Shown: positions 20,482 through 31,431, counted from the stretch's first letter. The stretch: 64,000 nt of DNA from Zygosaccharomyces rouxii (GCF_000026365.1 NC_012996.1:992001-1056000); one strand, 5' to 3'. Notes: generated by a model not told the origin, from the sequence alone. Made by a program: numbers and translations.

Positions 20482-22773
20482 TCAAACACCTGAGGAGTTG
20501 ACCATCAATTCGATAATTTCGCTCACAGGGTCCTCATCATGTCTTGCGGTCTCGATATTTGTTAGAGTCTTCTTGATACCGATATTGAAACGAGGACACA
20601 CTTGTGCCAATTCATTTATGACCATCACTCTGCCTTGGTCATCGAGGAAATCCGATTCTATCATAACGTTATTGAAATCGTCTAGCGTAGTCATGTTGGG
20701 CACCGCAATCTCTTGATCAAAACAACTTAAAATATCCATTTGCTGTAAAACCGAATGCGTAGAAGTGGTAGTCATAATCAAAAGACGACGATCCTTTGGT
20801 GGTTTACGTTTTAGTGCCACCTTAAGAACTTGTAAAATATTGTTTGAAAATCTGGGGCCAATGGGAACCCAATCAACAAGGGTTTCGATAGAATCGATAA
20901 CCAGGATATTCAAAGGTGACTTGTAAGCATCTCTGAATGTATTATCGATATATGCAATTTTTGAAGCCTCCGACATACCAGATATTTCCGTTGGAGAAAT
21001 CAATCTCACAAAGGGGAATTCAGATTTTAGAGCGATGGCGGCCGATAGTGCAGTTTTACCGGAACCTGGTGGACCATGGAGCAATAAAGAGACCAATCTT
21101 GATTTGGCACTTTCACGTACTTGACGAACATATCTGTCACCATTTTTCAAAATAGCATCGACGGAATCCGAGTATCTTATCATGCCACCTTCCACACACA
21201 TTTTCAAATCTTCTTCATTGATACCAAACGCTGGTGTAACTTCTTGTAAAGCTTTTAAGAAATCTTCCCTGTTAACTGTCAATTTAGAAATATCTTTTTG
21301 GTTTAATTTAGTGTTTCCCTTACCAATGCTAATAGTCTTATTAATGGCAAATGAACTTGCACTTTTGACCAAACCTTCAATTTCAGCACCGGAGAAATTC
21401 TTCGTTAAAGCAGCCAATTCTGCAAGATCAACATCTTTTTCAAGCATGTTATTTTCTCTCATTTTCTTAGTCTGAATATCTAAAATTTGCAATCTACCCT
21501 GTTCATCTGGCAAGTGAATTTCCACTTGAACTTCGAATCTACCAGGACGCAATAGAGCATTATCGATCAAATCTTTACGGTTAGTCATACCAATGACCAA
21601 GATGTTATTCAATTGATCAACACCATCCATCTTAGCTAACAACTGATTAACGACATTATCACCAACACCTGTACCATCACCTCTCGAACCTCTTTGCTTA
21701 AATACAGAATCCAACTCATCAAAGATAATGATATGTAATGATGAATCTTCACCCTTTGACCTGTATTCGGCTTCTGCATCTTTGAAAAGGTTACGAATAT
21801 TTTCTTCTGACGAACCCACATATTTACTCAGAATTTCAGGACCATTGACAATCTTAGGTTCCTTTGCATTTAACATTTTACCAATCTTCCTAGCAATTAA
21901 AGTCTTACCAGTACCTGGAGGACCATACAGTAATAAACCCTTAACATGAGAAATACCCAATTTTTCAATCACTGCAGGTGGAAAGATTCTACTTGCGAAT
22001 GCTCTTCTAAAGATCTTTGTAAATTCCGTGTCTAACCCACCAACACCTAAATCCTCAAATTTAAAATCTGGTCTAATAACAGCATCAGAGCGTGGACGCA
22101 AATTATTGGAAGATTTTAAGTTAACCAATCCATCTCTACCTTTGAAGAAGTTCAATTGAGTCTGCTTTGTAAGAATACCCTTTGTCTCAATTCCTGATGA
22201 CACAGGTGTAGAAGGTTCAACATCCCCTAAATCTATAGTTTGCAGACTTCTGACCTTTAAATCGAAGATATTGCCTTTAAATTCAAAGATTAAGTACTGC
22301 GTTGGTGAGAAAATTTGTGATTCAAAGCATTTGGTAAAATGCTGTGCCAATTCATCTTGATCAAAGGGTGTTGGCACGGCTTTTGCTCTGGATCTAAATG
22401 AAACTTCTATATCCACTGACCCCAAATAGGATTGTTTACCAGAATACTTGAAGAGATCAAATGGTTGTATAAGAATTTCTTGGTTTAGTGACCATCCACC
22501 CCAGGTTCTCTGATTACCATTAAACCCTATTTTACCTGGTGGCACATCGTTGGAGTGCCTAGTGGTGAAAATGAAAAGTTTATCCACCTGAACATAGATA
22601 TTGTCTGGTAAATCCACTGATGATACAGCTACCACATTGGAAAGGGCATAGCCATTATTGGGGGAATTACCAACTTGCAAATAAACCGGCTTTGCATCTA
22701 CACCAGACATATCTGGAGGTGGTGCCGAGTGATGGATGTGAGATCTAACAAATGGTAACTTGAACTTTTCCAT
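20482..22773 (-). CDS. SEC18: Sec18 (NSF), SNARE-disassembling AAA+ ATPase
   Basis: 763 aa (S. cerevisiae 758). Sec18 with Sec17 uses ATP to take apart SNARE complexes after membrane fusion throughout the secretory and vacuolar pathways. There is an N domain (about 1-220), then two AAA+ domains: D1 with Walker A GPPGTGKT near residue 281, Walker B IIIFDELDS near 350, and the second region of homology ending RPGRFEVQVE; D2 with Walker A GPPGSGKT near 567 and ILVIDSIETLVDW. D2 is less canonical, as in all NSF proteins, where it serves mainly for hexamer assembly. Order and strand match YBR080C. Confidence 0.97.
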   Translation of the reverse strand: MEKFKLPFVRSHIHHSAPPPDMSGVDAKPVYLQVGNSPNNGYALSNVVAVSSVDLPDNIYVQVDKLFIFTTRHSNDVPPGKIGFNGNQRTWGGWSLNQEILIQPFDLFKYSGKQSYLGSVDIEVSFRSRAKAVPTPFDQDELAQHFTKCFESQIFSPTQYLIFEFKGNIFDLKVRSLQTIDLGDVEPSTPVSSGIETKGILTKQTQLNFFKGRDGLVNLKSSNNLRPRSDAVIRPDFKFEDLGVGGLDTEFTKIFRRAFASRIFPPAVIEKLGISHVKGLLLYGPPGTGKTLIARKIGKMLNAKEPKIVNGPEILSKYVGSSEENIRNLFKDAEAEYRSKGEDSSLHIIIFDELDSVFKQRGSRGDGTGVGDNVVNQLLAKMDGVDQLNNILVIGMTNRKDLIDNALLRPGRFEVQVEIHLPDEQGRLQILDIQTKKMRENNMLEKDVDLAELAALTKNFSGAEIEGLVKSASSFAINKTISIGKGNTKLNQKDISKLTVNREDFLKALQEVTPAFGINEEDLKMCVEGGMIRYSDSVDAILKNGDRYVRQVRESAKSRLVSLLLHGPPGSGKTALSAAIALKSEFPFVRLISPTEISGMSEASKIAYIDNTFRDAYKSPLNILVIDSIETLVDWVPIGPRFSNNILQVLKVALKRKPPKDRRLLIMTTTSTHSVLQQMDILSCFDQEIAVPNMTTLDDFNNVMIESDFLDDQGRVMVINELAQVCPRFNIGIKKTLTNIETARHDEDPVSEIIELMVNSSGV

Positions 22774-23193
22774 CTATATTACTGTCTTATCTGTCCATGC
22801 TACCACTCAATAAGAGTATTGTAGTGCTCCTAAGCACTTGGTTCCGTATTTATTAAAGGCTCGAAGTTGGAAGTAAATCAAACATTACGTAGAAAATGAT
22901 GCATAATAAGCTCTATATAACAGTTCACCAATTTTATCAGGTTATGGGTCCATTTAACTGCCTCACCATTAGTCTCAGGTCCATGGGCGTCCTACCATCA
23001 GTGCTCTATAAAATCTGGCGGAGCTGAACAGGCTTGATTAGCCTTGCACTAGCTTTCAATATCAAAACCTGCACTAGAGTTGCAGTAATGGAATTCTAAA
23101 ATGAACCTATTGTTGAGGTTTTTGGGTCAAGTTGGTAAATATATTGTGCATTGCTCGATGATAAAAAAAAATGTGGTTTTCCTTCCCATGACA
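22774..23193. other. Intergenic: SEC18 promoter and EMC10 3' flank
   Basis: 0.42 kb. It must contain the SEC18 promoter on the minus strand. I see no clear factor site, RNA gene or short ORF that could be supported. Confidence 0.4.
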
Positions 23194-23802
23194 TCAATCA
23201 CCCAATGGTTTTTGGTTCTCTTCGACTTCTTGTTTAACTTCTCCTTGCTTGTTCATTACAGCTATCACATTGTACACGATAAGACCAATTAGCAGTACTT
23301 TCCAATTCTTTTGGAACCAAGTCTTATTTTCGTCCTCGTTGTCCTCTGATGAGAATTGTGCCGTTGTTGCTTCTTTATTAGCCTTTTTGTCTTGATAAGT
23401 CTTTGTAGTCTTTTTCAATTTAACAGCAGGTGGCTCTGGTCCCTTTACTGGATTTCTTACAAGAGGTTCGATACCTCTAACCTCTGGGTTATGTATTAGT
23501 GAAAGCTTCTTTAACTCTTGGTCGTGTACATCGATGACCAGATTGTAATGTAACGGACTCTCTACATCCAAAAAGGAAAAGCATGGAATAGTTTCACCAT
23601 CGTAAATGGCATCCACACAATAGGAACCTTGATCATTATTTTCTTCCTTTGGCGATTCCAAAGTGCTAGCATCGAGCGTAACACTGTCATAATCATAAAG
23701 GCCCCAAGGAACAGCAATACCAGTCTCGATATTCCTCAGTTGTAATTTCAACTCATTGCACAGAGCAACAGATGCTAAAAGAGCGGTAGCAAGTAATTTC
23801 AT
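23194..23802 (-). CDS. EMC10: Emc10, ER membrane complex subunit
   Basis: 202 aa (S. cerevisiae about 205). It has a cleavable signal peptide (MKLLATALLASVALC), a lumenal beta-rich domain, a charged Lys/Glu linker (about residues 115-155), and one membrane segment near 167-182 (VLLIGLIVYNVIAVM), followed by a short acidic cytosolic tail. The ER membrane complex inserts tail-anchored and multispanning proteins. The call relies mainly on position and layout: between SEC18 and YOS9 on the minus strand, as YDR056C lies next to YOS9. It diverges from YOS9 across only 151 bases, a likely shared promoter; both products act in the ER. Confidence 0.82.
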   Translation of the reverse strand: MKLLATALLASVALCNELKLQLRNIETGIAVPWGLYDYDSVTLDASTLESPKEENNDQGSYCVDAIYDGETIPCFSFLDVESPLHYNLVIDVHDQELKKLSLIHNPEVRGIEPLVRNPVKGPEPPAVKLKKTTKTYQDKKANKEATTAQFSSEDNEDENKTWFQKNWKVLLIGLIVYNVIAVMNKQGEVKQEVEENQKPLGD

Positions 23803-23953
23803 GGCTCTCTAATTCTTATTTTTCTGCCTCTTCTCTTAGAGTAGCGATCATAGGTTTAAGTAGTCGGTTGTTGCGTTGAAAATATCACCTTAACCTTGAT
23901 GAACTTTCCACCGAAAAGATACACCAAGGTCCAGAAGTTTAGTTAATCCTTCG
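23803..23953. promoter_or_regulatory. Bidirectional promoter EMC10 / YOS9
   Basis: Only 151 bases separate the two divergent start codons, so the genes very probably share regulatory DNA. No unfolded-protein-response element is evident. Confidence 0.6.
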
Positions 23954-25684
23954 ATGTGGGTGAATAGCTGGTTATTAACTCTTTTTATCGGATTACCCAT
24001 AACCATTGGTTTATTGACACCATTAGAGGACCCAAGTGCATCAGACAAGTATTTAATAAGCTACGTAACGCCAGAGTATTGGCAAATAGCTATAAGGAAC
24101 AATGCAAGTGCACTTGCCGAGGGCTATACATTGGAAATTGGTGATGGATTGTCATGTTACGTACGGCAACAGGGGTCTAATGATACATCTAGTGTGAAGA
24201 GACATAGAAGTGAACTAGAATTTGAAAAACTGCTGGAAGATAATTTACAAAGAGGAGTGGATATTATTCTTGATGAAATCAAGGAATGTATTAGGTTTAT
24301 GAGTGGATTCTGGACTTACGATTATTGTCCCAAGATTGGTCTTTCACAATTCCACGATAATCCGCAAAATACGCTGTCCTATGTTTTAGGTAAATTGAAA
24401 GAATCTAACCAAGATAGAGAATTCCAACTTCTTTATAACAATTTCGATTATTATATCAGTGAAATAGTGGGATCTGGTGATGTGTGTGACGTAACGGGGA
24501 ATCCTAGAGTCGTGGAGATCCAATACGTATGTGGGACTGCCGCTCGTTCTGCAACTATTCAATGGATAAAAGAAGTTAAGACTTGTTATTATGAAGTACA
24601 AATTGTAGTGCCAAAATTATGTGAATTGGAACTTTTATCAAGTAATGAAGATAAAAAAATGTCTAACCCAGTGTTATGTGTCGATCAAAAACCGCCTGGA
24701 GGGACAGTAGATCTACTAGGTAAATATGAACCTATTTTTGTGGGCAGCGATTTCTATCTATTAGATCCACAAACTGGATCTACTGATGATCAAAGAAAAG
24801 TTCTTTTGTATTCTGGTAAACATAAGGTAAAGGATGGATTTGTTGAGAGTGATGCGGAACTTTATGAAAATATTGGCAGTGCATTTAGTAGGATGTTATA
24901 CCAACAATTGCTCATGCCGCCGGGCGAACCTGCTTATGAAACGGGAGATGAAATTTCGTGGATCTCTGATGTAGTCGATTTACGTGGCAATTATTTGACA
25001 AGACTTCAGTTTAACTTAAGTTCAAATGCCTTAGCAGATATCTCTTTGTCTAGTGGGATTGAGTTCCCAGAATCAGGGAATCTTTTATATCATAGACAAG
25101 GAGTTGCTCAGGATAAGAAGAACAATAAATTAAAAAATTCCCATTCTGAATCTCAAGTAGAAAAATTGAAAAACTCAAGAGAAACAGATAAAGATGTGAA
25201 ATTGTTGGTCATGGATAGTACCAATGGAGCACCTCAATTTCTTGATATGAGTGACGCTGAGGATCTTTTTGAGCATATATTAACTCCCGAGCAGCTTGAA
25301 GCAGTATTTAAAGAGCAAGGTGTCCTTGGAGAGTTTGAAACTCTTGAAGATATTGCAAAATATGTTGGTACAACAGAAGAACAAGATGACGAAATTCAAT
25401 TCGCCTTCAACGCTCCTCGAGATGAACTTAGACAGGCAGGTACTACTGAAGTTCATAACCAGGGACCAGAAATTGAGGCATCTAAGGACCTTCAAGAAAT
25501 AGAATCTGGCGGTGGTCAAGTTCAACATGATACCAATTTGCAAGATGATAGACAGGAAATTTCAGCTGCAACTCACCCCTCACAAGAAGACCATGAATTA
25601 CAGAGTGAAGCAAGGAATAAAAAGGAGCAAGAATCACAGAACGAACCTCATGACTCAGGAAAGCATTTACATGATGAGTTGTAG
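23954..25684 (+). CDS. YOS9: Yos9, ER-associated degradation lectin
   Basis: 576 aa (S. cerevisiae 542). Yos9 reads trimmed mannose on misfolded glycoproteins and hands them to the Hrd1 ligase. It has a signal peptide (WLLTLFIGLPITIGLL), then a MRH lectin domain (about 90-225) with the paired cysteines and the pattern GFWTYDYCPK, FDYYISEIVGSGDVCD and CYYEVQIVVPKLCELELL. The C-terminal 190 residues are acidic, Gln-rich and low complexity, and the protein ends LHDEL, an HDEL-type ER retention signal, which proves a complete lumenal C-terminus. Position and strand match YDR057W. It converges with SPT7 at a distance of 87 bases. Confidence 0.95.
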   Translation: MWVNSWLLTLFIGLPITIGLLTPLEDPSASDKYLISYVTPEYWQIAIRNNASALAEGYTLEIGDGLSCYVRQQGSNDTSSVKRHRSELEFEKLLEDNLQRGVDIILDEIKECIRFMSGFWTYDYCPKIGLSQFHDNPQNTLSYVLGKLKESNQDREFQLLYNNFDYYISEIVGSGDVCDVTGNPRVVEIQYVCGTAARSATIQWIKEVKTCYYEVQIVVPKLCELELLSSNEDKKMSNPVLCVDQKPPGGTVDLLGKYEPIFVGSDFYLLDPQTGSTDDQRKVLLYSGKHKVKDGFVESDAELYENIGSAFSRMLYQQLLMPPGEPAYETGDEISWISDVVDLRGNYLTRLQFNLSSNALADISLSSGIEFPESGNLLYHRQGVAQDKKNNKLKNSHSESQVEKLKNSRETDKDVKLLVMDSTNGAPQFLDMSDAEDLFEHILTPEQLEAVFKEQGVLGEFETLEDIAKYVGTTEEQDDEIQFAFNAPRDELRQAGTTEVHNQGPEIEASKDLQEIESGGGQVQHDTNLQDDRQEISAATHPSQEDHELQSEARNKKEQESQNEPHDSGKHLHDEL

Positions 25685-25771
25685 CTGTATCTATTTAATT
25701 AAGATTAGATATTGTAATTAAAGGTAATTTTTATTTCATCTTTTCGTTTCAGGTTTAACATCAAATTAACG

Positions 25772-28700
25772 TTAGTCATTTTCTTGGTCCAACCTTGGTA
25801 AGCTCAAATTAAATGAACTGCCCCTTGGTGTATCCATTTCAGATGTAGGTACTTTTTGTGGCGTATTCAAGGAAGAAGTCATCCCTGCCGATGTGGGTGG
25901 TTTCTCTTCGTTGTCGTCACTCTCTGGTAGAACAAACATATCACCAACAACCTTTTTCTTGTTGGGAACTGTTATTTTACCAGTGGGTGGCACTCTCGGT
26001 TTTGATCCAGCTTTAGCCTTGAAAACCATATCTTCATCTTCTAATAAGGCGTCTTGATTCTCCTCAGCTCCATTTACTGCCTGATCTGGTTGATCAGTAC
26101 TAACATTCTTGGAACTCTTTGAGCGGTAAGTCTTCGAACGTTCTAAAGAGTTGATTAATAGTGGGTAGAGGGTTTTCATGCGAACTTTATCGTCCACATC
26201 TTGTTTATCCAATTTTTTGTAAACGACACTGTCAAATTCTTCTGGTTGTATCTTTTTGACTTGAACTTTATCTTCGGAGTCAGTAGCTTGAAATTGGAAA
26301 GTTAATAGATGCAAGGGGACTGCAGAGCTGAGAACACCAAATTCCCTTTCCAGACCAAGCTCTCTGAATCCAAAGAAATCTTCGCCAGTGATCTCGCTCG
26401 CAAAATCACCAGTAACAAAACTTTGGCTTTCATCATCAAAATTACGTTCGGAAAGTTCTTGCAACGTAGGTCTTAATAGATCTCTCAAGAAAGTCTCTAA
26501 TTTTCCCTTAACATCTGTCAATTTCTTAGTTTTCTTCGTAAATTCGGCTTCCATGTAGGAATAAAGATCGTCGGGTTTGTTAATACCATTTTCTAACAAA
26601 CTCATATGCAGGATTTCTCTTGAGTTCGTATGGCTCAAAGAATTGCTTTCATGATGCACTTTAATACTCTTTATCAAATTCGATAAATAATCACCAGAAA
26701 TCTCTGTGAGCATGCTGATCGCTGATGGTTGGGTCGTTTCAAAACCATTGGACATTGCAATTTTTCCTATATTCTTGTACATTAGCTTCCACATGAGCGC
26801 TTTGTTAGCTTTATAATCATGAGTCGGTAGCTGGGAAACAGGATCCAGGTCTATTGAATCGTTTATGACATTGTATTTGTACTGATGACTATTGGCATAT
26901 TGATTTGGATTTACATTTGCCCTAGAGCTTTGAGAGTATGAGGGATTTTGAAGCAGCCTGATTAATGAGATTTTATGGCAGATATGTCTTATCTGTTGTA
27001 TTAGTTCAATATTGCGATTCATCTTGGGTGTTAATCCTTTATCGCGATTTGAGAAGAATATACTAGGCTTTTGATGTTCGTTCTCCAGCATTCTTTTGGT
27101 CCATGCATCTTCCTCTTTGTCTAAGAGGGTCGAATCAACACCAGAGTATGCCAATGCTGGTAAACAATTCATGCTATCATATTCTTGGAGAAACATGTCA
27201 TTGTCTAAGTCTAATTCGTTAGATTCCTTATCAATAGGGTCATTACCATCAAGGGGATTGTCTTGTAAAGGAAGTTGGTCTTCATCCTCTTGTTTGACAA
27301 CGGTACGAAATCCATTTTTCATAATTGATTCTTGCTCTATTTGCTTCCTCTGTAGCTCGAGCTCCTTCTGCTCTTGGTACTCAGAATAAAGCTGCTTGAA
27401 TGATTTCATCTTTTGAGGGTCTTTCAAAAAGGCGTTAGACTCGTTGTTAAGCTTCCCGTCCTTAAAATATTGTGATCTTTTCATACAGATCTCAGCGCGA
27501 ACTTTGGCAGTGAGTGATTTCCAAACGGATATTTCCACATCATCTCTGTCATCATCCTTTTCGACAAGGTATGCTTGTGAATCTGCAGTTTCATCTTCAT
27601 CTTCCTCCTCATCTTCTTCTTCATTTTCTACTTCGGCCTGATTATTTTCAGTAGCCCTTTCGACAAGGTTTTGTTCTTCAGTATTGCCAGCTTCATTGCT
27701 ATCAGCTTGCTCAGTGGTGCCCTTGTCTGCTTCTGTGGGTTGCTTCTTTGCCTCTCCATCCACAGCTTGCTTTTCTTCAGCATTTGTATCTTCTTCCTCT
27801 TGTTTAACTTGCCCTTTTTGTGCAGTTTCTACGTGCCCTTTTGCTGCAAATTCCGCAGGTAAATTTTCATCACCACCTCCGCCATCTTGACTCTTATGGG
27901 CCTTTGCAGGCTTATGAGCTCCCATGTTCAAACCTTTTCTACCTGAACCTGCTACTTCTTCTTCTTCTTCTTCTTCGTAGTCCTTATCCTTTTCCATCTC
28001 TTCAAATTCCTTCTCTACATCTACACGGTTCCTTATAACAATGTTCGGTATGAGTGGTATAAGTTGCATTGATTTTTTCTGCATGGCTATAGCATGTCCT
28101 CTCAAGAAATGTGAAGGATCAGAGTTGTATGTCAAACAATTTTTCCAAATGAGCATGATATCATCAACAAATTCCTGTTTTGAATTATATTGGAAGGTTT
28201 TCAATTTCTTTAAAACTGTGTTAAGATCCATGGATTTTTTGATAATTTGATGGTAATTGGGAGCCTCCCTTTTGCTCACTTTGTTTAAAAAGGGTGTAGA
28301 ATGTTCTGTATAGTTCCTCAATTCAAGAACGACTTTTTCGCATGCTTCATATAGCTCCTCTTGGCCAATTCTTTCATCGGATGCCCATTTAGATCTGTTC
28401 TTGCGAACATCCATAATTAAATGCTTTAATTCATAATCTGTGATTTTCAACTTTGGCTTATTTTCTTGAATGGAGGAAAGTAAATGCTTTAAGGAAAGAT
28501 TGGCAGCTCCCAGGTTTACAGGTAGATTCATTGAATCTCTTCTAGGCCGTTTTCCATCTTGTACATTCTCTTCCGTACTACTTGCAGTGCCCTCGTTGGT
28601 TCCATTGGTAGTAGTATTTCCAGTTTCATCATCTTCCATTCCTTCTATGTCACTGTGAGTTCTTTTCTTCGTAGGGTCCAGCAGCTCATCGGTCTCTTCT

Positions 28701-29629
28701 AGCTTCAATCTTTTCAGCATCGTTTCCTTATCATGCTCGAAATTGTGATATATTTTATTGCAGTTTTTCATAATTTTCTCGACATTATTTGTTCGTAGTT
28801 TGGAAAGTACGTCCTTAGATATCTTCGAAATGATTACCATCCTATTATTTTCCCCTGTACGGATTTCTACTGTATTTCGGAGATCACTCCCAGATTGCTG
28901 ATCCTTAGCTTTCTTTTCACCATCATAGTCATCATCGTCATCATCGTAATTTTCATCTTCCTCATGTGCTTCCGCGGCGGCGGTTCGTACCTGTGACTGA
29001 TCATTACCTTCCGGATCCTCTTTAGGAGCGCTATCATCCAGTAAAACGTAGTCCAAGATATCTTCGCCCTTATCGTTATGTTCATCAGCTTCATCCATGT
29101 ACATTGAGTCTATAGCACACTGCCACAAAACGTACCTTATTTTCAAGGAAAGGTTACCAATGAACTCGGATCCAATAATCTGTTGCTTAAAATTTTCTAA
29201 ATCGAGTTGAGAAAAATCTTCCTCCTCTTCTTCTTCTTCATTGTTTCTCATATCAGTGACACCACCACCCTCATTATTTTCGTTTTCAGTGTTAGTATCC
29301 TTATTTTTTTCAATTACTCCCATAGCTTCATCATCATTCTGATTATTTTGCTTCCCATCTTGCTCGCTCCCCTCATTTACTGGATTCTCTGCTAATTCTA
29401 CTTTTTCCACATCTAATGTAGCATTTCCATGCATTAGTTCATGCCAGACCTTTAGTTTTGTATCTGGATCCGGTATGGAGAGCAGAGTGTCGAGTACAAT
29501 CTGTTGTTGTGAAGTTAAATATGAATCAAAGAATTGCTCATTGTTAAGCTTCTCAGTCAATTGTAGTAGAGGTCGTGTACTAGTTCGTTGATAGTTGATG
29601 ATGGGAATCTTGCCGTTCATCTTTCCCAT
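25772..29629 (-). CDS. SPT7: Spt7, SAGA complex core subunit
   Basis: 1285 aa (S. cerevisiae 1332). Spt7 is a scaffold of the SAGA histone acetyltransferase/deubiquitinase coactivator. A bromodomain lies at about residues 440-540 (FLNKVSKREAPNYHQIIKKSMDL region, then IWKNCLTYNSDPSHFLR). A histone-fold-like segment at about 940-1020 (KALMWKLMYKNIGKIAMSNG) pairs with Taf10 in the known complex. Long acidic Glu/Asp-rich linkers flank both, and a charged tail containing the KPRVPPTGKI stretch follows; S. cerevisiae Spt7 is cleaved in its C-terminal region in SLIK, which cannot be judged here. Order and strand match YBR081C. Confidence 0.96.
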   Translation of the reverse strand: MGKMNGKIPIINYQRTSTRPLLQLTEKLNNEQFFDSYLTSQQQIVLDTLLSIPDPDTKLKVWHELMHGNATLDVEKVELAENPVNEGSEQDGKQNNQNDDEAMGVIEKNKDTNTENENNEGGGVTDMRNNEEEEEEEDFSQLDLENFKQQIIGSEFIGNLSLKIRYVLWQCAIDSMYMDEADEHNDKGEDILDYVLLDDSAPKEDPEGNDQSQVRTAAAEAHEEDENYDDDDDDYDGEKKAKDQQSGSDLRNTVEIRTGENNRMVIISKISKDVLSKLRTNNVEKIMKNCNKIYHNFEHDKETMLKRLKLEETDELLDPTKKRTHSDIEGMEDDETGNTTTNGTNEGTASSTEENVQDGKRPRRDSMNLPVNLGAANLSLKHLLSSIQENKPKLKITDYELKHLIMDVRKNRSKWASDERIGQEELYEACEKVVLELRNYTEHSTPFLNKVSKREAPNYHQIIKKSMDLNTVLKKLKTFQYNSKQEFVDDIMLIWKNCLTYNSDPSHFLRGHAIAMQKKSMQLIPLIPNIVIRNRVDVEKEFEEMEKDKDYEEEEEEEVAGSGRKGLNMGAHKPAKAHKSQDGGGGDENLPAEFAAKGHVETAQKGQVKQEEEDTNAEEKQAVDGEAKKQPTEADKGTTEQADSNEAGNTEEQNLVERATENNQAEVENEEEDEEEDEDETADSQAYLVEKDDDRDDVEISVWKSLTAKVRAEICMKRSQYFKDGKLNNESNAFLKDPQKMKSFKQLYSEYQEQKELELQRKQIEQESIMKNGFRTVVKQEDEDQLPLQDNPLDGNDPIDKESNELDLDNDMFLQEYDSMNCLPALAYSGVDSTLLDKEEDAWTKRMLENEHQKPSIFFSNRDKGLTPKMNRNIELIQQIRHICHKISLIRLLQNPSYSQSSRANVNPNQYANSHQYKYNVINDSIDLDPVSQLPTHDYKANKALMWKLMYKNIGKIAMSNGFETTQPSAISMLTEISGDYLSNLIKSIKVHHESNSLSHTNSREILHMSLLENGINKPDDLYSYMEAEFTKKTKKLTDVKGKLETFLRDLLRPTLQELSERNFDDESQSFVTGDFASEITGEDFFGFRELGLEREFGVLSSAVPLHLLTFQFQATDSEDKVQVKKIQPEEFDSVVYKKLDKQDVDDKVRMKTLYPLLINSLERSKTYRSKSSKNVSTDQPDQAVNGAEENQDALLEDEDMVFKAKAGSKPRVPPTGKITVPNKKKVVGDMFVLPESDDNEEKPPTSAGMTSSLNTPQKVPTSEMDTPRGSSFNLSLPRLDQEND

Positions 29630-30049
29630 ATGCTAAGTTGACTGAAAAAGATAATCTAAAAAGACCAAAGAGAAAGTTTCGGAAACTGACTCTCGCGAAA
29701 ATGTCACAATTTGTGATTTCAAATCGAATAACACCTTCTTTCCAGTCTCTTCTTGTCTTCGAAATCTATTATTGAATCATCAAAAGGTATTACTTTCAAT
29801 TTGAATACTAACGCTCTTCGCTTGCCGAGTTGAAAGAAAAAAAAAAAAAAAAGTAAGATCGTTGAAAAATGGGTCAAAAAATAGAAGATCAAAGACAGAT
29901 CATTGAGTGTTCCTCAGAGATGTGATTTGTGGATAAGAGCTTTGTTTTTATCTGATACTGTACTTTTCTAATACTCAAGTCGTAATCACGTACTACCGCT
30001 TTCTTGATTTGTAAGCTAAAGCATTTCTTCGTTTTCCAAGAAATAAGTA
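29630..30049. other. Intergenic: SPT7 promoter and tRNA 5' flank
   Basis: 0.42 kb with a run of A near 29837-29852. It carries the SPT7 promoter (minus strand) and the upstream flank of the tRNA-Arg gene. No LTR or other Ty remnant, often found upstream of yeast tRNA genes, is recognisable. Confidence 0.45.
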
Positions 30050-30121
30050 GCTCGTGTGGCGTAATGGCAACGCGTCTGACTTCTAATCAGAAGATTGTGG
30101 GTTCGACCCCCGCCATGAGCT
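30050..30121 (+). tRNA. tRNA-Arg (anticodon UCU)
   Basis: 72 nt, intronless. All arms fold: acceptor GCTCGTG pairs with CATGAGC (one G-T), the D stem is GCGT/ACGC, the anticodon stem TCTGA/TCAGA closes loop CTTCTAA with anticodon TCT, and the T arm has TTCGACC in the loop. The discriminator is T30121. It decodes AGA, the major Arg codon of yeast. It lies directly upstream of tRNA-Asp on the same strand, with no T4 terminator between them. Confidence 0.97.
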
Positions 30122-30136
30122 TGTTTCTTCTCCATT

Positions 30137-30208
30137 TCCGTGATAGTTTAATGGTTAGAATGGGCGCTTGTCGCGTGCCAGATCGGGGTTCAATTCCCCG
30201 TCGCGGAG
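30137..30208 (+). tRNA. tRNA-Asp (anticodon GUC)
   Basis: 72 nt, intronless; it closely matches yeast tRNA-Asp. Acceptor TCCGTGA pairs with TCGCGGA, the anticodon is GTC, the T loop TTCAATT, and the discriminator G. It starts 15 bases after the tRNA-Arg and is followed by a T5 terminator (30214-30218). Confidence 0.97.
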
Positions 30209-30213
30209 ATTAC

Positions 30214-30218
30214 TTTTT
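30214..30218 (+). terminator. Pol III terminator of the tRNA-Arg/tRNA-Asp pair
   Basis: The first run of four or more T after the tRNA-Arg start is this T5, six bases after the tRNA-Asp end. The spacer between the two tRNAs has at most three consecutive T. Confidence 0.8.
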
Positions 30219-30896
30219 GAACTAACCTTGGCGGTCATTTTTTTTGCTACCTTTTGATAGAAAACAATCGCTTGAAATGGGAGGTATACTGACTACTAGC
30301 GTTCCCTAATTCTCACTTCTCCCAGTGTTCTTTACATATATATGTCTTGACATTACTTTTATTTGCCGAATGTTTCTGCAAAGACCTCACTAGAAGTAAG
30401 GGTTTGAATGCGCTCAAGTAGAAGATATGTTCTATCTCACCATTTCATATGAAAATCAATATTTCCAACTACTAAATATACTTTCTTCTTACTGTCTTAG
30501 TGTACTTAATATGTGCTCCAAGTTAATGTTTTGTTGTTTAATGTCCGCATCTGAAAACGGAACAGGCAAGACTTCGACCCAGCTTAATAAACATGTGTCT
30601 GACACAAATCAACAACAAAGTAATAAGTTCTGATATGGTGCCACATGATGTGAATTGGCTACACCTTAGAGTTTAAAAAATAAGAATCTTTTGAAGATAT
30701 AACCATGTCTAAGTAATTAGCTTTTTCTAAAGCAGGAACAAGACCTCAAAGTGCCACTCGCTTTTAGTAACATCATCTACTTTAATTCGTTACTCAGTCA
30801 CTGCTCCTTCTACATGCTTTATCATATTATAATATGATACCTATATAAACCAATATACTAGAGCAGCATCCCGGGCCCAGAGTGAAAAGACTTCAT
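30219..30896. other. Intergenic between tRNA-Asp and UBC4 3' end
   Basis: 0.68 kb, AT-rich. A 68-codon open frame (30427-30633) has no recognisable similarity and poor coding character. The region next to tRNA genes is a usual Ty landing zone, but I find no clear LTR ends, primer-binding site or target duplication. Confidence 0.4.

Positions 30897-31431
<535 letters not shown>

Noticed and set aside
30427..30633. Possible Ty Gag fragment or LTR beside the tRNA pair
   Set aside because: The 68-codon frame has a vaguely Gag-like Ser/Thr/Gln end, but there are no LTR ends, primer-binding site or target duplication.
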